The notes: generated by a model from the sequence alone, not told the origin. Counted from the first letter of the stretch, positions 19,117 through 27,738 are shown. The stretch: DNA of 64,000 nt from Bradyrhizobium sp. 138 (GCF_023074075.1 NZ_JADPKT010000086.1:1-64000); one strand, 5' to 3'. A program made the numbers and translations.

Positions 19117-20412
19117 ATGGCCGCCCCCCTCAAAGCCGTAGACGGCAATGCCGATCTCCAGGCGCTGATGTCCGATCTCGGGACTCGTGCCCGCGCTGCC
19201 GCGCGCGTGCTGGCGCTGGCGCCGCCGGAGCAGAAGAACCGGGCGCTCGAAGCCATGGAACGGGCGATCCGCGGCAATGCTGCGGCGATCCTCGCCGCCA
19301 ATGCCGAGGACGTCGCTGAAGCCCGTGCTTCCGGCAATGCCACCTCCTCCTTCATCGACCGCCTGACGCTGACCCCAGCGCGGGTTGAAGGCATGGCCGA
19401 GGGCATCAGCATCGTGCGCGGCATTGCCGATCCGATCGGGATCGTCACCGAGAGCTGGCAGCGGCCGAACGGCATGACGATCGAGCGCGTGCGCGTGCCG
19501 CTCGGCGTCGTCGGCGTGATCTTCGAGAGCCGGCCCAACGTCGCAGCGGACGCCGGCGTGCTGTGCCTGAAGTCCGGCAATGCCGTGATCCTGCGCGGTG
19601 GCTCCGACAGTTTCCGCTCGTGCCGCGCCATCCATGAATGCCTGGTGCAGGGCCTGCGCGAAGCCGGCCTGCCCGAAGCTGCGATCACGCTGGTGCCGAC
19701 GCGCGACCGCGCGGCGGTCGGCATGATGCTGTCAGGGTTGAACGGCGCCGTCGACGTGATCGTGCCCCGCGGCGGAAAGAGCCTCGTCGCACGTGTCGAG
19801 CAGGAAGCGCGCGTGCCTGTCTTCGCGCATCTCGAAGGCGTCAATCACGTCTATGTCGATGCCAGCGCCGACCTTGCCATGGCGAAGTCGATCGTGCTGA
19901 ACGCAAAGATGCGCCGCACCGGCGTCTGCGGCGCGGCCGAGACGCTGCTGGTCGATCGCGCCGCTGCCGGTAAAAATCTGAAGCCGCTGGTCGAGATGCT
20001 GCTAGATGCCGGCTGCGAGGTGCGCGGTGACGATGCCGTGCAGAAGACCGACACGCGCGTAAAACCTGCCGGCGAAGAGGATTGGGACACCGAATATCTC
20101 GACGCGATCATCGCGGCGAGGGTGGTGGACGGCGTCGACGGCGCGATCGCGCACATCCAGAACCACGGCTCGCATCATACCGACGCGATCGTGAGCGCGG
20201 ATGAGCGTGCGGCGAACAAGTTCCTGAGCGAGGTCGATTCCGCGATCGTGCTGCACAACGCCTCGACGCAGTTCGCCGATGGCGGCGAGTTCGGCTTCGG
20301 CGCCGAGATCGGCATCGCCACCGGGCGTTTCCATGCCCGCGGCCCCGTCGGCGCTGAGCAGCTGACGAGCTTCAAATATCGCGTTCGCGGCACCGGGCAA
20401 ACGCGGCCGTAA
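19117..20412 (+). CDS. proA: Gamma-glutamyl phosphate reductase
   Basis: Second enzyme of proline synthesis: NADPH reduction of glutamyl phosphate to glutamate semialdehyde. The 431-residue aldehyde-dehydrogenase-fold protein has the early VPLGVVGVIFESRPNV segment, LRGGSD, the PRGGKSL motif and RRTGVCGAAE, whose cysteine is the catalytic nucleophile. The end (GAEIGIATGRFHARGPVG) is characteristic. Lies after proB with a 216-base gap containing a repeat, so the two may be partly uncoupled. It precedes nadD by 20 bases. Confidence 0.97.
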   Translation: MAAPLKAVDGNADLQALMSDLGTRARAAARVLALAPPEQKNRALEAMERAIRGNAAAILAANAEDVAEARASGNATSSFIDRLTLTPARVEGMAEGISIVRGIADPIGIVTESWQRPNGMTIERVRVPLGVVGVIFESRPNVAADAGVLCLKSGNAVILRGGSDSFRSCRAIHECLVQGLREAGLPEAAITLVPTRDRAAVGMMLSGLNGAVDVIVPRGGKSLVARVEQEARVPVFAHLEGVNHVYVDASADLAMAKSIVLNAKMRRTGVCGAAETLLVDRAAAGKNLKPLVEMLLDAGCEVRGDDAVQKTDTRVKPAGEEDWDTEYLDAIIAARVVDGVDGAIAHIQNHGSHHTDAIVSADERAANKFLSEVDSAIVLHNASTQFADGGEFGFGAEIGIATGRFHARGPVGAEQLTSFKYRVRGTGQTRP

Positions 20413-20432
20413 GCAACGTCGCGGGGCGGGCA

Positions 20433-21077
20433 TTGAGCAACAATTTCGTCGCGCCACGTTTCTTCGCGCAGGCCATACCAACCCACACCTCGGGCATGCG
20501 CATCGGCCTGCTCGGCGGCTCGTTCAATCCGCCGCACCAGGCTCATCGCGCCATCAGCCAGTTCGCGCTGAAGCGATTGCAGCTTGACCGCATCTGGTGG
20601 CTGGTGACCCCCGGCAATCCGCTGAAGGAGAACGGCACGCTGCATGAGCTCGGCGCGCGCATGCAGGCGGCGCGCGACGTTGCCGACGACCCGCGGATCG
20701 AGGTCAGCTGTCTCGAATCCGTCATTCGTACCCGCTATACTATCGACACGATCAACACCTTGCGCCGCCGCCTCAGCGGCTTGCGCTTTGTCTGGATTAT
20801 GGGCGCCGACAACCTCGCTCAATTCCATCGTTGGCAGCACTGGCGGCGCATCGCCGGCCAGGTGCCGATTGCGGTCATCGATCGCCCGCCGCAGAGCTTT
20901 CGCGCCCTCGCCTCCCCCGCTGCCCAGGCACTCCGGCGGTACCGCGTGCCGGAGAATGAGGCAGCCCTGCTCGCGGACCGACCGGCGCCCGCCTGGGTTT
21001 TCCTGACAGGAATGAAGCTAAATCTCTCTTCAACCGGCTTACGGAACCCGGATGGAAGCTGGAAAGGTACGAAGTGA
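20433..21077 (+). CDS. nadD: Nicotinate-nucleotide adenylyltransferase
   Basis: Makes nicotinate adenine dinucleotide from NaMN and ATP in NAD synthesis. The nucleotidyltransferase motif GGSFNPPHQAH and the late SSTGLR (the ISSTxIR motif) are present. The start is uncertain. TTG at 20,433 gives 214 residues with a 21-residue leader and follows a GGGGCGGGCA sequence. ATG at 20,496 (MRIGLLGGSFN) gives 193 residues and matches shorter family members but has no clear ribosome site. I keep the longer form because its leader has a codon pattern like the gene body. Between proA and rsfS, a widespread order. Confidence 0.93.
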   Translation: MSNNFVAPRFFAQAIPTHTSGMRIGLLGGSFNPPHQAHRAISQFALKRLQLDRIWWLVTPGNPLKENGTLHELGARMQAARDVADDPRIEVSCLESVIRTRYTIDTINTLRRRLSGLRFVWIMGADNLAQFHRWQHWRRIAGQVPIAVIDRPPQSFRALASPAAQALRRYRVPENEAALLADRPAPAWVFLTGMKLNLSSTGLRNPDGSWKGTK

Positions 21078-21218
21078 GTCAGACCGTGCGGACATGTGGG
21101 GGCCTGGGGCTCTCTGGCATATTGAAACCCTTAACCCCACATGATGTAGTGTAACCGGTGAGCGCCGGATTCGGCGTTCGCGATACAGTGAAAGGAATGG
21201 TCCCTGACCGCATCTGTA

Positions 21219-21647
21219 TTGTCCAAGACAGAGTCTGTTTTACCCAAGGTTGCCAAGCCGGCGCGTAAAACATCGACCAAAGCTGCGGCCTTGAAGGCGC
21301 AACCCGACGCCGACAAGACGCTGAGCCTGATCCTCTCCCGCCTCGAGGACATGAAGGCGGAAGAGACGGTCACAATCGACCTTCGCGGCAAATCGGCGTA
21401 CTCCGACTACATGATCGTCACCACCGGCCGGGTGAACCGGCACGTTGGCGCGATCGCGGAAAACGTCGCCAAGGGCCTCAAGGAAAACGGCATCAAGAAC
21501 ATCCATGTCGAGGGCTTGCCCAATTGCGACTGGGTGTTGATCGATTCCGGCGACGTGATCGTGCACGTATTCCGACCCGAGGTCCGCGAGTTCTACAATC
21601 TCGAGCGATTGTACACGCAGGGCCCAGGGGCGGCGAAGGCGATCTAG
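21219..21647 (+). CDS. rsfS: Ribosome silencing factor RsfS (DUF143)
   Basis: Binds L14 and blocks subunit joining when nutrients are low. The core VTIDLRGKSAYSDYMIVTTGRVNRHVGAIA and the conserved GLPNCDWVLIDSGDVIVHVF, ending with REFYNLERLY, are diagnostic. The start is not ATG: TTG at 21,219 gives 142 residues, while AAAGGA at 21,191-21,196 is better placed for the in-frame CTG at 21,204, giving 147. A lysine/alanine-rich N-terminal extension of about 30 residues is present in either case, absent from the shortest family members. It lies between nadD and rlmH. Confidence 0.93.
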   Translation: MSKTESVLPKVAKPARKTSTKAAALKAQPDADKTLSLILSRLEDMKAEETVTIDLRGKSAYSDYMIVTTGRVNRHVGAIAENVAKGLKENGIKNIHVEGLPNCDWVLIDSGDVIVHVFRPEVREFYNLERLYTQGPGAAKAI

Positions 21648-21729
21648 GCTCATCGGGCCGATTTCGAATCGGCTGACGCGCATGCTAGCGTCGTGCGCGC
21701 GCTTATTGCGCGCGGTCTCGAAACGCGAC

Positions 21730-21757
21730 CTGAAGATATCAGGCCCTGAAGATATCA
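21730..21757 (+). repeat. Tandem 15-base duplication spanning the rlmH start
   Basis: CCTGAAGATATCA occurs at 21,730-21,742 and again at 21,744-21,756 with the second copy ending at the ATG. The spacing is about 14-15 bases. The duplicated unit contains the region where the rlmH ribosome site should be, including GATATC. Confidence 0.75.
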
Positions 21758-22239
21758 TGCGTGTTGCTGTCATTGCGGTGGGCCGGCTGAAGCAGGGCCC
21801 CGAACGGGAGCTTGCCGACCGCTATTTCGAGCGGTTCAGCGAAGCCGGCGGCAAGCTCGGATTCCGCGGGCTCAGTGTCTACGAAGTTGCCGAAAGCCGC
21901 GCGCGGGACACCGCGACGCGGATGACCGAGGAAGCCGCGGCGATCTCCGTCCATATTCCGGAAAAATCGATCCTGGTGGCGCTGGACGAGCGCGGCCAGA
22001 ATCTCGAATCCACCGTATTCGCACGGCATCTTGGCCGCTGGCGCGACGAGGGGGCCGGACATACTATCTTCGTGATCGGAGGAGCGGACGGACTTTCGCC
22101 CGAATTGCGCCGTAAGGCCAAGCTCGCGATCGCGTTCGGCTCTGCGACCTGGCCGCACCAAATGGTCCGCGTCATGCTTCTGGAACAGCTTTACCGGGCC
22201 GCCACCATTCTGGCGGGCCACCCCTATCACCGCGCGTGA
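21757..22239 (+). CDS. rlmH: 23S rRNA pseudouridine-1915 N3-methyltransferase
   Basis: SPOUT methyltransferase that modifies helix 69 of 23S rRNA. The 160-residue product starts MRVAVIAVGRLKQGPERELADRY and contains LDERGQ, the knot segments FVIGGADGLSP and GSATWPHQMVRVMLLEQLYRA, and the terminal HPYHRA. The ATG at 21,757 matches the family length, though the frame is open further upstream. It overlaps the envC GTG by 4 bases and belongs to the nadD-rsfS-rlmH-envC-ctpA run. Confidence 0.97.
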   Translation: MRVAVIAVGRLKQGPERELADRYFERFSEAGGKLGFRGLSVYEVAESRARDTATRMTEEAAAISVHIPEKSILVALDERGQNLESTVFARHLGRWRDEGAGHTIFVIGGADGLSPELRRKAKLAIAFGSATWPHQMVRVMLLEQLYRAATILAGHPYHRA

Positions 22240-23642
22240 CACGCGCCACAACGAGCACCTTTGCCGACACGATGCGAGCGCCGCTCCTCAACCTGTTGCT
22301 GATCGGAAGCGTTGCCGGCGCAAGCCTCGCGCAAGCGTACATAAGCCTCGCGCAAGCTCAGACGGCAAATCCGGCGCCGCAGACCGCAGCCGTCTCGCCC
22401 GATGCCATCAAGCAGCGCGAGCAGGAGCTGGAAGCCGCCCGCGCCAGGCAGAAGAGCGCGGAGGAAGCACAGGCCAAGCTCAAGGCCGAGATCACCGCGC
22501 TCGGCCAGGACCGCACCCAGCTCAACCAGCAGCTGATCGACACCGCCGCCAATGTGCGCAGCGTCGAGACCAAGATCGACGCCACCGAAGCGCGGCTGCG
22601 AAACCTGAACGGCCGCGAGCAGGAGATGCGCAATTCGCTGGATTCGCGCCGCGCCGATATCGTCGAAGTGCTGGCGGCATTGCAGCGGGCCGGGCGGCGG
22701 ACGCCGCCGGCGCTCTTGGTGCGGCCCGAAGATGCGCTGCAATCGCTGCGCACCGCGATGCTGCTCGGCGCCGTGGTGCCGGAGTTGCGCGGCCGCGCCG
22801 AAAAGATCGCAAGCGAGCTCGGCGAGCTGATAGCCTTGCGCAAGACCATCGCCACCGAGCGCGACCAGCTCGCCTCTGACCACGACCGGGTCCGCAGCGA
22901 CCAGACCCGGCTCACCGCCCTTGTCGACGAGCGGCAACGCCAACAGGCGGCGCGCGAGAAGGATCTCGACGCCGAGAACTCGCGCGCGATCATGCTCTCA
23001 AAGCAGGTCGGTGATCTCCAGGGGCTGATCACCAAGATGGAGCAGGACCTGCAGAGCGCCGCCAAGGCAGCCGAGAAGGCCGCCGAGGCCGCCAGGCAGG
23101 CCGAGGCCAAGGAGGCCAAGGCAGCAGCGGCAAACGCGGCCGCCAGCGCCAAGTCCGGCCCGGCTGCGTTCAAGGATCGCTCCCGGACCACCCCCGCCAT
23201 CGCCTTCGCCTCGGCCAAGGGTCTCCTGCCGCTTCCGGTTAACGGTAACAAGATCAGGGATTTTGGCGGTTCCGACGGGGTCGGCGGGGTCCAGAAGGGC
23301 ATTTCGCTGGCGACCAAGCCCGGCTCCCAGGTCACAACGCCGTGTGACGGCTGGGTGGTCTATTCCGGCCCCTTCCGCAGCTATGGACAACTCTTGATCC
23401 TCAATGCCGGGGGCGGGTATCATGTCCTGATCGCCGGGATGGAGCGCATTTCGGTCAACATCGGACAGTTTGTGCTCACGGGGGAGCCGGTCGCGACCAT
23501 GGGGTCGACCTCTCAGGTCGCTTCCATTCTCGCGACGAACGCGAGTCAACCTGTGCTGTATGTCGAGTTCCGTAAGGACGGCACTCCAATCGATCCAGGC
23601 CCATGGTGGGCCGCAAATGAAGGCGAGAAGGTTCGCGGATGA
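22236..23642 (+). CDS. envC: EnvC-like murein hydrolase activator with degenerate LytM domain
   Basis: Periplasmic protein that activates cell-separation amidases. The product of 468 residues (GTG start overlapping rlmH by 4 bases; an ATG at 22,272 would start exactly at the signal peptide MRAPLLNLLLIG) has a signal peptide, a coiled coil from about residue 45 to 300 rich in Q/E/K/A, then a C-terminal M23/LytM fold. The LytM zinc ligands are not kept: the usual GIDI-type HxxxD site reads KGIS and the HxH site reads YHVLIAG, so it should be an activator and not a hydrolase, as for EnvC. Followed by ctpA with 4-base overlap. Confidence 0.9.
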   Translation: MTRATTSTFADTMRAPLLNLLLIGSVAGASLAQAYISLAQAQTANPAPQTAAVSPDAIKQREQELEAARARQKSAEEAQAKLKAEITALGQDRTQLNQQLIDTAANVRSVETKIDATEARLRNLNGREQEMRNSLDSRRADIVEVLAALQRAGRRTPPALLVRPEDALQSLRTAMLLGAVVPELRGRAEKIASELGELIALRKTIATERDQLASDHDRVRSDQTRLTALVDERQRQQAAREKDLDAENSRAIMLSKQVGDLQGLITKMEQDLQSAAKAAEKAAEAARQAEAKEAKAAAANAAASAKSGPAAFKDRSRTTPAIAFASAKGLLPLPVNGNKIRDFGGSDGVGGVQKGISLATKPGSQVTTPCDGWVVYSGPFRSYGQLLILNAGGGYHVLIAGMERISVNIGQFVLTGEPVATMGSTSQVASILATNASQPVLYVEFRKDGTPIDPGPWWAANEGEKVRG

Positions 23643-24997
23643 TGCGCAAGACTTCAGTAATCCTCCTCAGCGCAGCTACCGGTGCGGCGCTGACGCTGTT
23701 CGTGACGCAGCCGCGCGCGGTGTTCATGGGCTCGAGCGCGCGAGCTGCCACCGCGGACACCTATCGCCAGCTCAATCTGTTCGGCGACGTCTTCGAACGC
23801 GTGCGCTCCGACTATGTCGAGAAGCCCGACGACACCAAGCTGATCGAATCCGCCATCAGCGGCATGCTCACCGGTCTCGATCCGCATTCGAGCTACATGG
23901 ACGCCAAGAGCTTCCGCGACATGCAGGTGCAGACCCGCGGTGAGTTCGGCGGCCTCGGCATCGAGGTCACGATGGAGGACGGCCTCATCAAGGTGGTCTC
24001 GCCGATCGACGACACGCCGGCCTCGCGCGCCGGTGTCATGGCCAACGACATCATCACCAATCTCGACGACGAGGCGGTGCAGGGCCTGACCCTGAACCAG
24101 GCGGTCGAGAAGATGCGCGGCCCTGTCAACACCAAGATCAAGCTCAAGATCATCCGCAAGGGCCAGGACAATCCGATCGACGTCACCCTGGTGCGCGACA
24201 ACATCCGCGTCCGCTCGGTGCGCGCACGTGTCGAGCAGGACGACATCGGCTATATCCGCATCACCACGTTCAACGAGCAGACCACCGAAGGCCTGAAGCG
24301 CGAGGTCGCCAACCTCTCGAATCAGATCGGCGACAAGCTCAAAGGCTACGTCATCGACCTCCGCAACAATCCGGGCGGCCTGCTCGAGGAAGCTGTCACC
24401 GTCTCGGACTCGTTCCTGGAGAAGGGCGAGATCGTGTCGACCCGCGGCCGCAATGCCGAGGAGACCCAACGCCGCACCGCGCATTCGGGCGACCTCACCA
24501 AGGGCAAGCCGGTCATCGTGCTGGTCAATGGCGGCTCGGCTTCGGCGTCGGAAATCGTCGCCGGCGCGCTGCAGGACCACAAGCGCGCGACCATCGTCGG
24601 CACGCGCTCGTTCGGCAAGGGCTCGGTGCAGACCATCATTCCGCTCGGAAGCGGCAACGGCGCGCTGCGCCTGACCACGGCGCGCTATTACACGCCGTCG
24701 GGCAAGTCGATCCAGGCCAAGGGCATCGTGCCCGACATCGAGGTGCTGCAGGACGTGCCGGACGAGCTGAAGGCGCGCACCGACACCAAGGGCGAAGCTT
24801 CGCTGCGCGGCCATCTCAAGAACGACGGCGACGAGAAGACCGGCTCGCAGTCCTACGTCCCGCCGGACGCCAAGGACGACAAGGCGCTCAAGCTCGCCGA
24901 CGATTTGCTCCATGGCATCAAGAACAGCGCCTCCGCCGCGCCCACCCCTGGCGGCGACAACAAGGCCGCCGCCGACAAGCCCAAGGCGGCGAACTAG
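23639..24997 (+). CDS. ctpA: S41-family C-terminal processing peptidase
   Basis: Periplasmic serine protease that trims or degrades envelope proteins, often murein hydrolases. The 452-residue product has an N-terminal signal-anchor (ILLSAATGAALTLFV), a region leading to DPHSSYMD, a PDZ domain (GGLGIEVTMEDGLIKVVSP), and the S41 catalytic core with VLVNGGSASASEIVAGAL (Ser) and GTRSFGKGSVQ (Lys). A lysine/alanine-rich tail follows. It overlaps envC by 4 bases, so activator and protease are made together, consistent with a role in cell-wall remodelling. Confidence 0.96.
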   Translation: MMRKTSVILLSAATGAALTLFVTQPRAVFMGSSARAATADTYRQLNLFGDVFERVRSDYVEKPDDTKLIESAISGMLTGLDPHSSYMDAKSFRDMQVQTRGEFGGLGIEVTMEDGLIKVVSPIDDTPASRAGVMANDIITNLDDEAVQGLTLNQAVEKMRGPVNTKIKLKIIRKGQDNPIDVTLVRDNIRVRSVRARVEQDDIGYIRITTFNEQTTEGLKREVANLSNQIGDKLKGYVIDLRNNPGGLLEEAVTVSDSFLEKGEIVSTRGRNAEETQRRTAHSGDLTKGKPVIVLVNGGSASASEIVAGALQDHKRATIVGTRSFGKGSVQTIIPLGSGNGALRLTTARYYTPSGKSIQAKGIVPDIEVLQDVPDELKARTDTKGEASLRGHLKNDGDEKTGSQSYVPPDAKDDKALKLADDLLHGIKNSASAAPTPGGDNKAAADKPKAAN

Positions 24998-25049
24998 GTC
25001 TTTTCAAGCCAGCTCTTGTCAAGTCAGGTCTTGTCAAGTCAGGTCTTGG
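24998..25049 (+). repeat. 15-base direct repeat, three and a half copies
   Basis: Units at 24,998-25,012, 25,013-25,027 and 25,028-25,042 follow GTCTTGTCAAGTCAG with few mismatches, and a partial fourth ends at 25,049. It starts right after the ctpA stop codon and ends before the terminator. Confidence 0.85.
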
Positions 25050-25067
25050 CACCACGCGATCCAACAC

Positions 25068-25096
25068 AAAGGGCGGCTCCTCGAGCCGCCCTTTTT
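25068..25096 (+). terminator. Terminator after ctpA
   Basis: AAAGGGCGGCT (25,068-25,078) pairs with AGCCGCCCTTT (25,084-25,094) with a 5-base loop and a TTTTT tract to 25,096. A strong intrinsic terminator ending the nadD-to-ctpA transcript. Confidence 0.92.
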
Positions 25097-25187
25097 GCTT
25101 GGAACCCCTGGCATCCCCGGCCTATCCCGGCCTGCCGCCGCTTGACCCCGGCGTGGTATCGTCATTGGCAGTGATTCGGGATCGCGC

Positions 25188-26417
25188 ATGACTGAAACGG
25201 CCGATGATCTGAGCGCCCCGCTCGGACAGGACAAGCCGCGCCGGAAACGCCGGCTGCGGCTGCCGTTCACGGCTATGCAGCTGCTTGCCGTCCTGCTCGG
25301 CCTGTTCCTCGCCGCCTTTGCCGGCTTCGCCATCTTGAACAAGGATCCGCTCGGCGGCGAGCCGATGACGCGGATCGCGATCAACCCGGCGGACAAGGCA
25401 CCGGACGAGAAGCCCGTCGCCGCAGGCCATGGCTCCGAAACCAAGCCAGAGGGCAAGCACGAGACCAACGAAGCGCCGAAGCAGGCCGCTCCCGGCGAGC
25501 AGAAGACCGTCACCATGATCGACGGCTCCACCGGCGCCCGCCACGACGTGGTCATCGGTGCCGGCGAAGCCGCCGACAAGGCCGATGCTTCAGCATCAGC
25601 GCCGCCTCCCGTCATGGCCGGGATCAATCCAAAACTGCTAGAGAAGTCACGCTACGGCATGATCCCGGTGGTCGCCGGCGACTTGAAGCCATTCAACGTC
25701 TACGCGGCAGACGCCGACCGCGCCAAGGCCGCCAAGATGCCGGTGGTCGCCATCGTGATCGGCGGCCTCGGCGTCGGCGCCGCCAAGACCACCGATGCCA
25801 TCATGAAGCTGCCGGCAGCGGTGACGCTGGCCTTCACGCCCTACGGCGCCGATCCCGGCAAGCTCGCCGAGCGGGCCCGGGCGCAGCGCCACGAGATCTT
25901 CCTGCAGGTCCCGATGGAGCCCTACGACTTCCCCGACAACGATCCGGGACCGCAGACGCTGCTGACCTCGCTCAGCGCCGACCAGAACACGGACCGCCTG
26001 TACTGGCATTTGAGCCGGATGCAGGGCTATGCCGGCATCACCAATTTCATGGGCGCCCGCTTCATCGCGACGGAGCCGGCGATGCAGCCGATCATCCGCG
26101 AGGCGGCCAGGCGCGGCCTCGGCTTCTTCGACGACGGCTCCTCGCCCCGCAGCATCGCGCCCCAGGCTGCAGCGAACCAGACCATGCCGTTCGGCAAGGG
26201 CGACATCGCGATCGACGCGGTGCCGACGGCGACCGAGATCGACCGCGCCCTGAACAAGCTCGAATCGGCGGCACGCGAGCGCGGCGCGGCTGTCGGCACG
26301 GCTTCCGCCCTGCCCGTCTCGATCGAGCGCATCGGCGCCTGGACCAAGACATTGGGCGACCGGGGTATTCTTCTGGTGCCATTGACAACCGTGATGCTGA
26401 AATCAAAATCCAGCTAA
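25188..26417 (+). CDS. Divergent polysaccharide deacetylase family protein (YibQ/DUF610)
   Basis: Probable envelope protein of the divergent polysaccharide-deacetylase family, which is regularly found beside envC and ctpA. The 409-residue product has a basic N terminus, one membrane helix at about 28-48 (LLAVLLGLFLAAFAGFAIL), a proline/lysine/glutamate-rich linker to about residue 150, then the domain starting VVAIVIGGLGVGAAKTTDAI. The motifs VTLAFTPYG and EIFLQVPMEPYDFP are typical of the family. Several metal ligands of true NodB deacetylases are not evident, so enzymatic activity is uncertain. Starts 90 bases after the ctpA terminator. Confidence 0.88.
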   Translation: MTETADDLSAPLGQDKPRRKRRLRLPFTAMQLLAVLLGLFLAAFAGFAILNKDPLGGEPMTRIAINPADKAPDEKPVAAGHGSETKPEGKHETNEAPKQAAPGEQKTVTMIDGSTGARHDVVIGAGEAADKADASASAPPPVMAGINPKLLEKSRYGMIPVVAGDLKPFNVYAADADRAKAAKMPVVAIVIGGLGVGAAKTTDAIMKLPAAVTLAFTPYGADPGKLAERARAQRHEIFLQVPMEPYDFPDNDPGPQTLLTSLSADQNTDRLYWHLSRMQGYAGITNFMGARFIATEPAMQPIIREAARRGLGFFDDGSSPRSIAPQAAANQTMPFGKGDIAIDAVPTATEIDRALNKLESAARERGAAVGTASALPVSIERIGAWTKTLGDRGILLVPLTTVMLKSKSS

Positions 26418-26492
26418 ATCAACGAATTGGTACGGCACGGGTCCCCGCGGCCACTTCGTGCCTTACCGACAGCATGCGAGAGGTCTGGCGGA

Positions 26493-26999
26493 ATGGCGCG
26501 TTACGAGGATCTGCCCTACCGGACCTGCGTCGGCGTGATGCTGATCAACACGAAGGGCCTGGTGTTCATCGGCCGCCGCGCCGGCGGCATCGAGCATGTC
26601 GACGACACCCATGTCTGGCAGATGCCGCAAGGCGGCGTCGATCCCGGCGAAGACACCTGGGAGGCCGCCAAGCGCGAGCTCTATGAGGAGACCAGCGTGC
26701 GCTCGGTCGAGCGGCTCGGTGAGGTCCCGGACTGGCTCACTTACGACATTCCGCGCACGGTCGCCGGGCGCGCCTGGAAGGGCCGCTATCGCGGCCAGCG
26801 CCAGAAATGGTACGCGGTGCGCTTCACCGGCAAGGACAGCGAGATCAACGTCGAGAAGCCCGGTGGCGGCGGCCACAAGGCCGAGTTCGTCAGCTGGCGC
26901 TGGGAGCCGATGCAGAATCTGACCGGGCTGATCATTCCCTTCAAGCGCCCGGTCTATGAGCGCGTGGTGCAGGAATTTTCCGCGCTGGCGAATGAATGA
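26493..26999 (+). CDS. rppH: RNA pyrophosphohydrolase (Nudix)
   Basis: Removes pyrophosphate from 5' triphosphate mRNA ends, starting decay. The 168-residue product has the Nudix box at GGVDPGEDTWEAAKRELYEE, with glutamates for metal binding, and RppH-type RGQRQKWYAVRFTG. The ATG at 26,493 (MARYEDLPYRTCVGVML) fits the family start; the frame is open earlier. A second, related gene follows 41 bases later. Of the pair this one has the more usual RppH N terminus. Confidence 0.92.
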   Translation: MARYEDLPYRTCVGVMLINTKGLVFIGRRAGGIEHVDDTHVWQMPQGGVDPGEDTWEAAKRELYEETSVRSVERLGEVPDWLTYDIPRTVAGRAWKGRYRGQRQKWYAVRFTGKDSEINVEKPGGGGHKAEFVSWRWEPMQNLTGLIIPFKRPVYERVVQEFSALANE

Positions 27000-27040
27000 A
27001 TCAAATTGTCGCTCCGGGTTGATGCTAAGGCATCTCCGGA

Positions 27041-27562
27041 ATGACGATGAGAGATGCCCGCGTGACCAATGAAAAGCCCTACCGCCCCAACGTGGGCATT
27101 GCCCTCTTCAATGCCGATGGCCGCGTGCTGATCGGCCACCGCTTCAAGGGCGACGGCCCCGAGATCATTTTGCCGGGGCTCGACTGGCAGATGCCGCAGG
27201 GCGGCGTCGACGAGGGCGAGAACTTACGCGACGCCGCGATGCGCGAGCTCTGGGAGGAGACCAGCGTCGTCAGCGCCGACTATCTTGGCGAGACCGACTG
27301 GTTGACCTACGAATTCCCGCCCTATGACGGCCCGCAGACGCATCGCCTAGCGAAATTCCGCGGCCAGCGTCAGAAATGGTTCGCGCTGCGCTTCACCGGC
27401 AAGGATGACGAGATCGACCCGCTGACGCCGCGCAACGACCAGCCGGCGGAGTTCGACGCCTGGCGCTGGGAGCGCCTGGATCGTGTCGCCGACATCGTGG
27501 TGCCGTTCCGACGTGAGGTTTATCGCGCAGTGGCTGGGCAGTTTGCGGCCTTCGGAAACTGA
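27041..27562 (+). CDS. RppH-like Nudix hydrolase, second copy
   Basis: A tandem paralogue of the preceding gene (the shared elements are PYRxxVG, DWQMPQGGVD, RELWEETSV and RGQRQKWFALRFTGKD). Its Nudix box GGVDEGENLRDAAMRELWEE is intact, so it is likely an active RNA 5' pyrophosphohydrolase or a nucleotide-diphosphate hydrolase. It is 173 residues from ATG 27,041; ATG 27,047 is an equally good start. The differences between copies, for example the extra residues around EIILPGL, suggest different substrate preference. Both copies may be functional; which is the main RppH is uncertain. Confidence 0.88.
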   Translation: MTMRDARVTNEKPYRPNVGIALFNADGRVLIGHRFKGDGPEIILPGLDWQMPQGGVDEGENLRDAAMRELWEETSVVSADYLGETDWLTYEFPPYDGPQTHRLAKFRGQRQKWFALRFTGKDDEIDPLTPRNDQPAEFDAWRWERLDRVADIVVPFRREVYRAVAGQFAAFGN

Positions 27563-27569
27563 AACCGCG

Positions 27570-27601
27570 AAAACAACCCCATGCACAGTAGAGTGGGGTT
27601 T
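27570..27601. repeat. Short dispersed stem-loop repeat, copy 2
   Basis: Bases 27,570-27,592 match 61-83 exactly over 23 positions. Here the arms are better: AACCCCA (27,575-27,581) pairs with TGGGGTT (27,594-27,600), a 7-bp stem with a 12-base loop. It begins 8 bases after the stop of the second rppH-like gene. Confidence 0.75.
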
Positions 27602-27654
27602 GAAATGATTGGAGAATTTTTGTCGAGAATCTTCGCGTAAGGGACGCTCGCTCT

Positions 27655-27725
27655 CTCATTCCCTCTCCCTTGCGGGCCCTTGCGGGGAAGGGAACGCAGC
27701 ATTTGCTGCGCGCCCGTCGGGCCTA
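27655..27725. repeat. GC-rich palindromic repeat between rppH copy 2 and the cyclase gene
   Basis: TTCCCTCTCCCTTGCGGG with GGGAAGGGAA and then CGCAGCATTTGCTGCG form two stem-loops between the convergent ends of the rppH-like gene and the cyclase gene. It is consistent with an intergenic dispersed repeat and could also act as a transcript end. Confidence 0.55.
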
Positions 27726-27738
27726 ATCTCAGCGCGCC

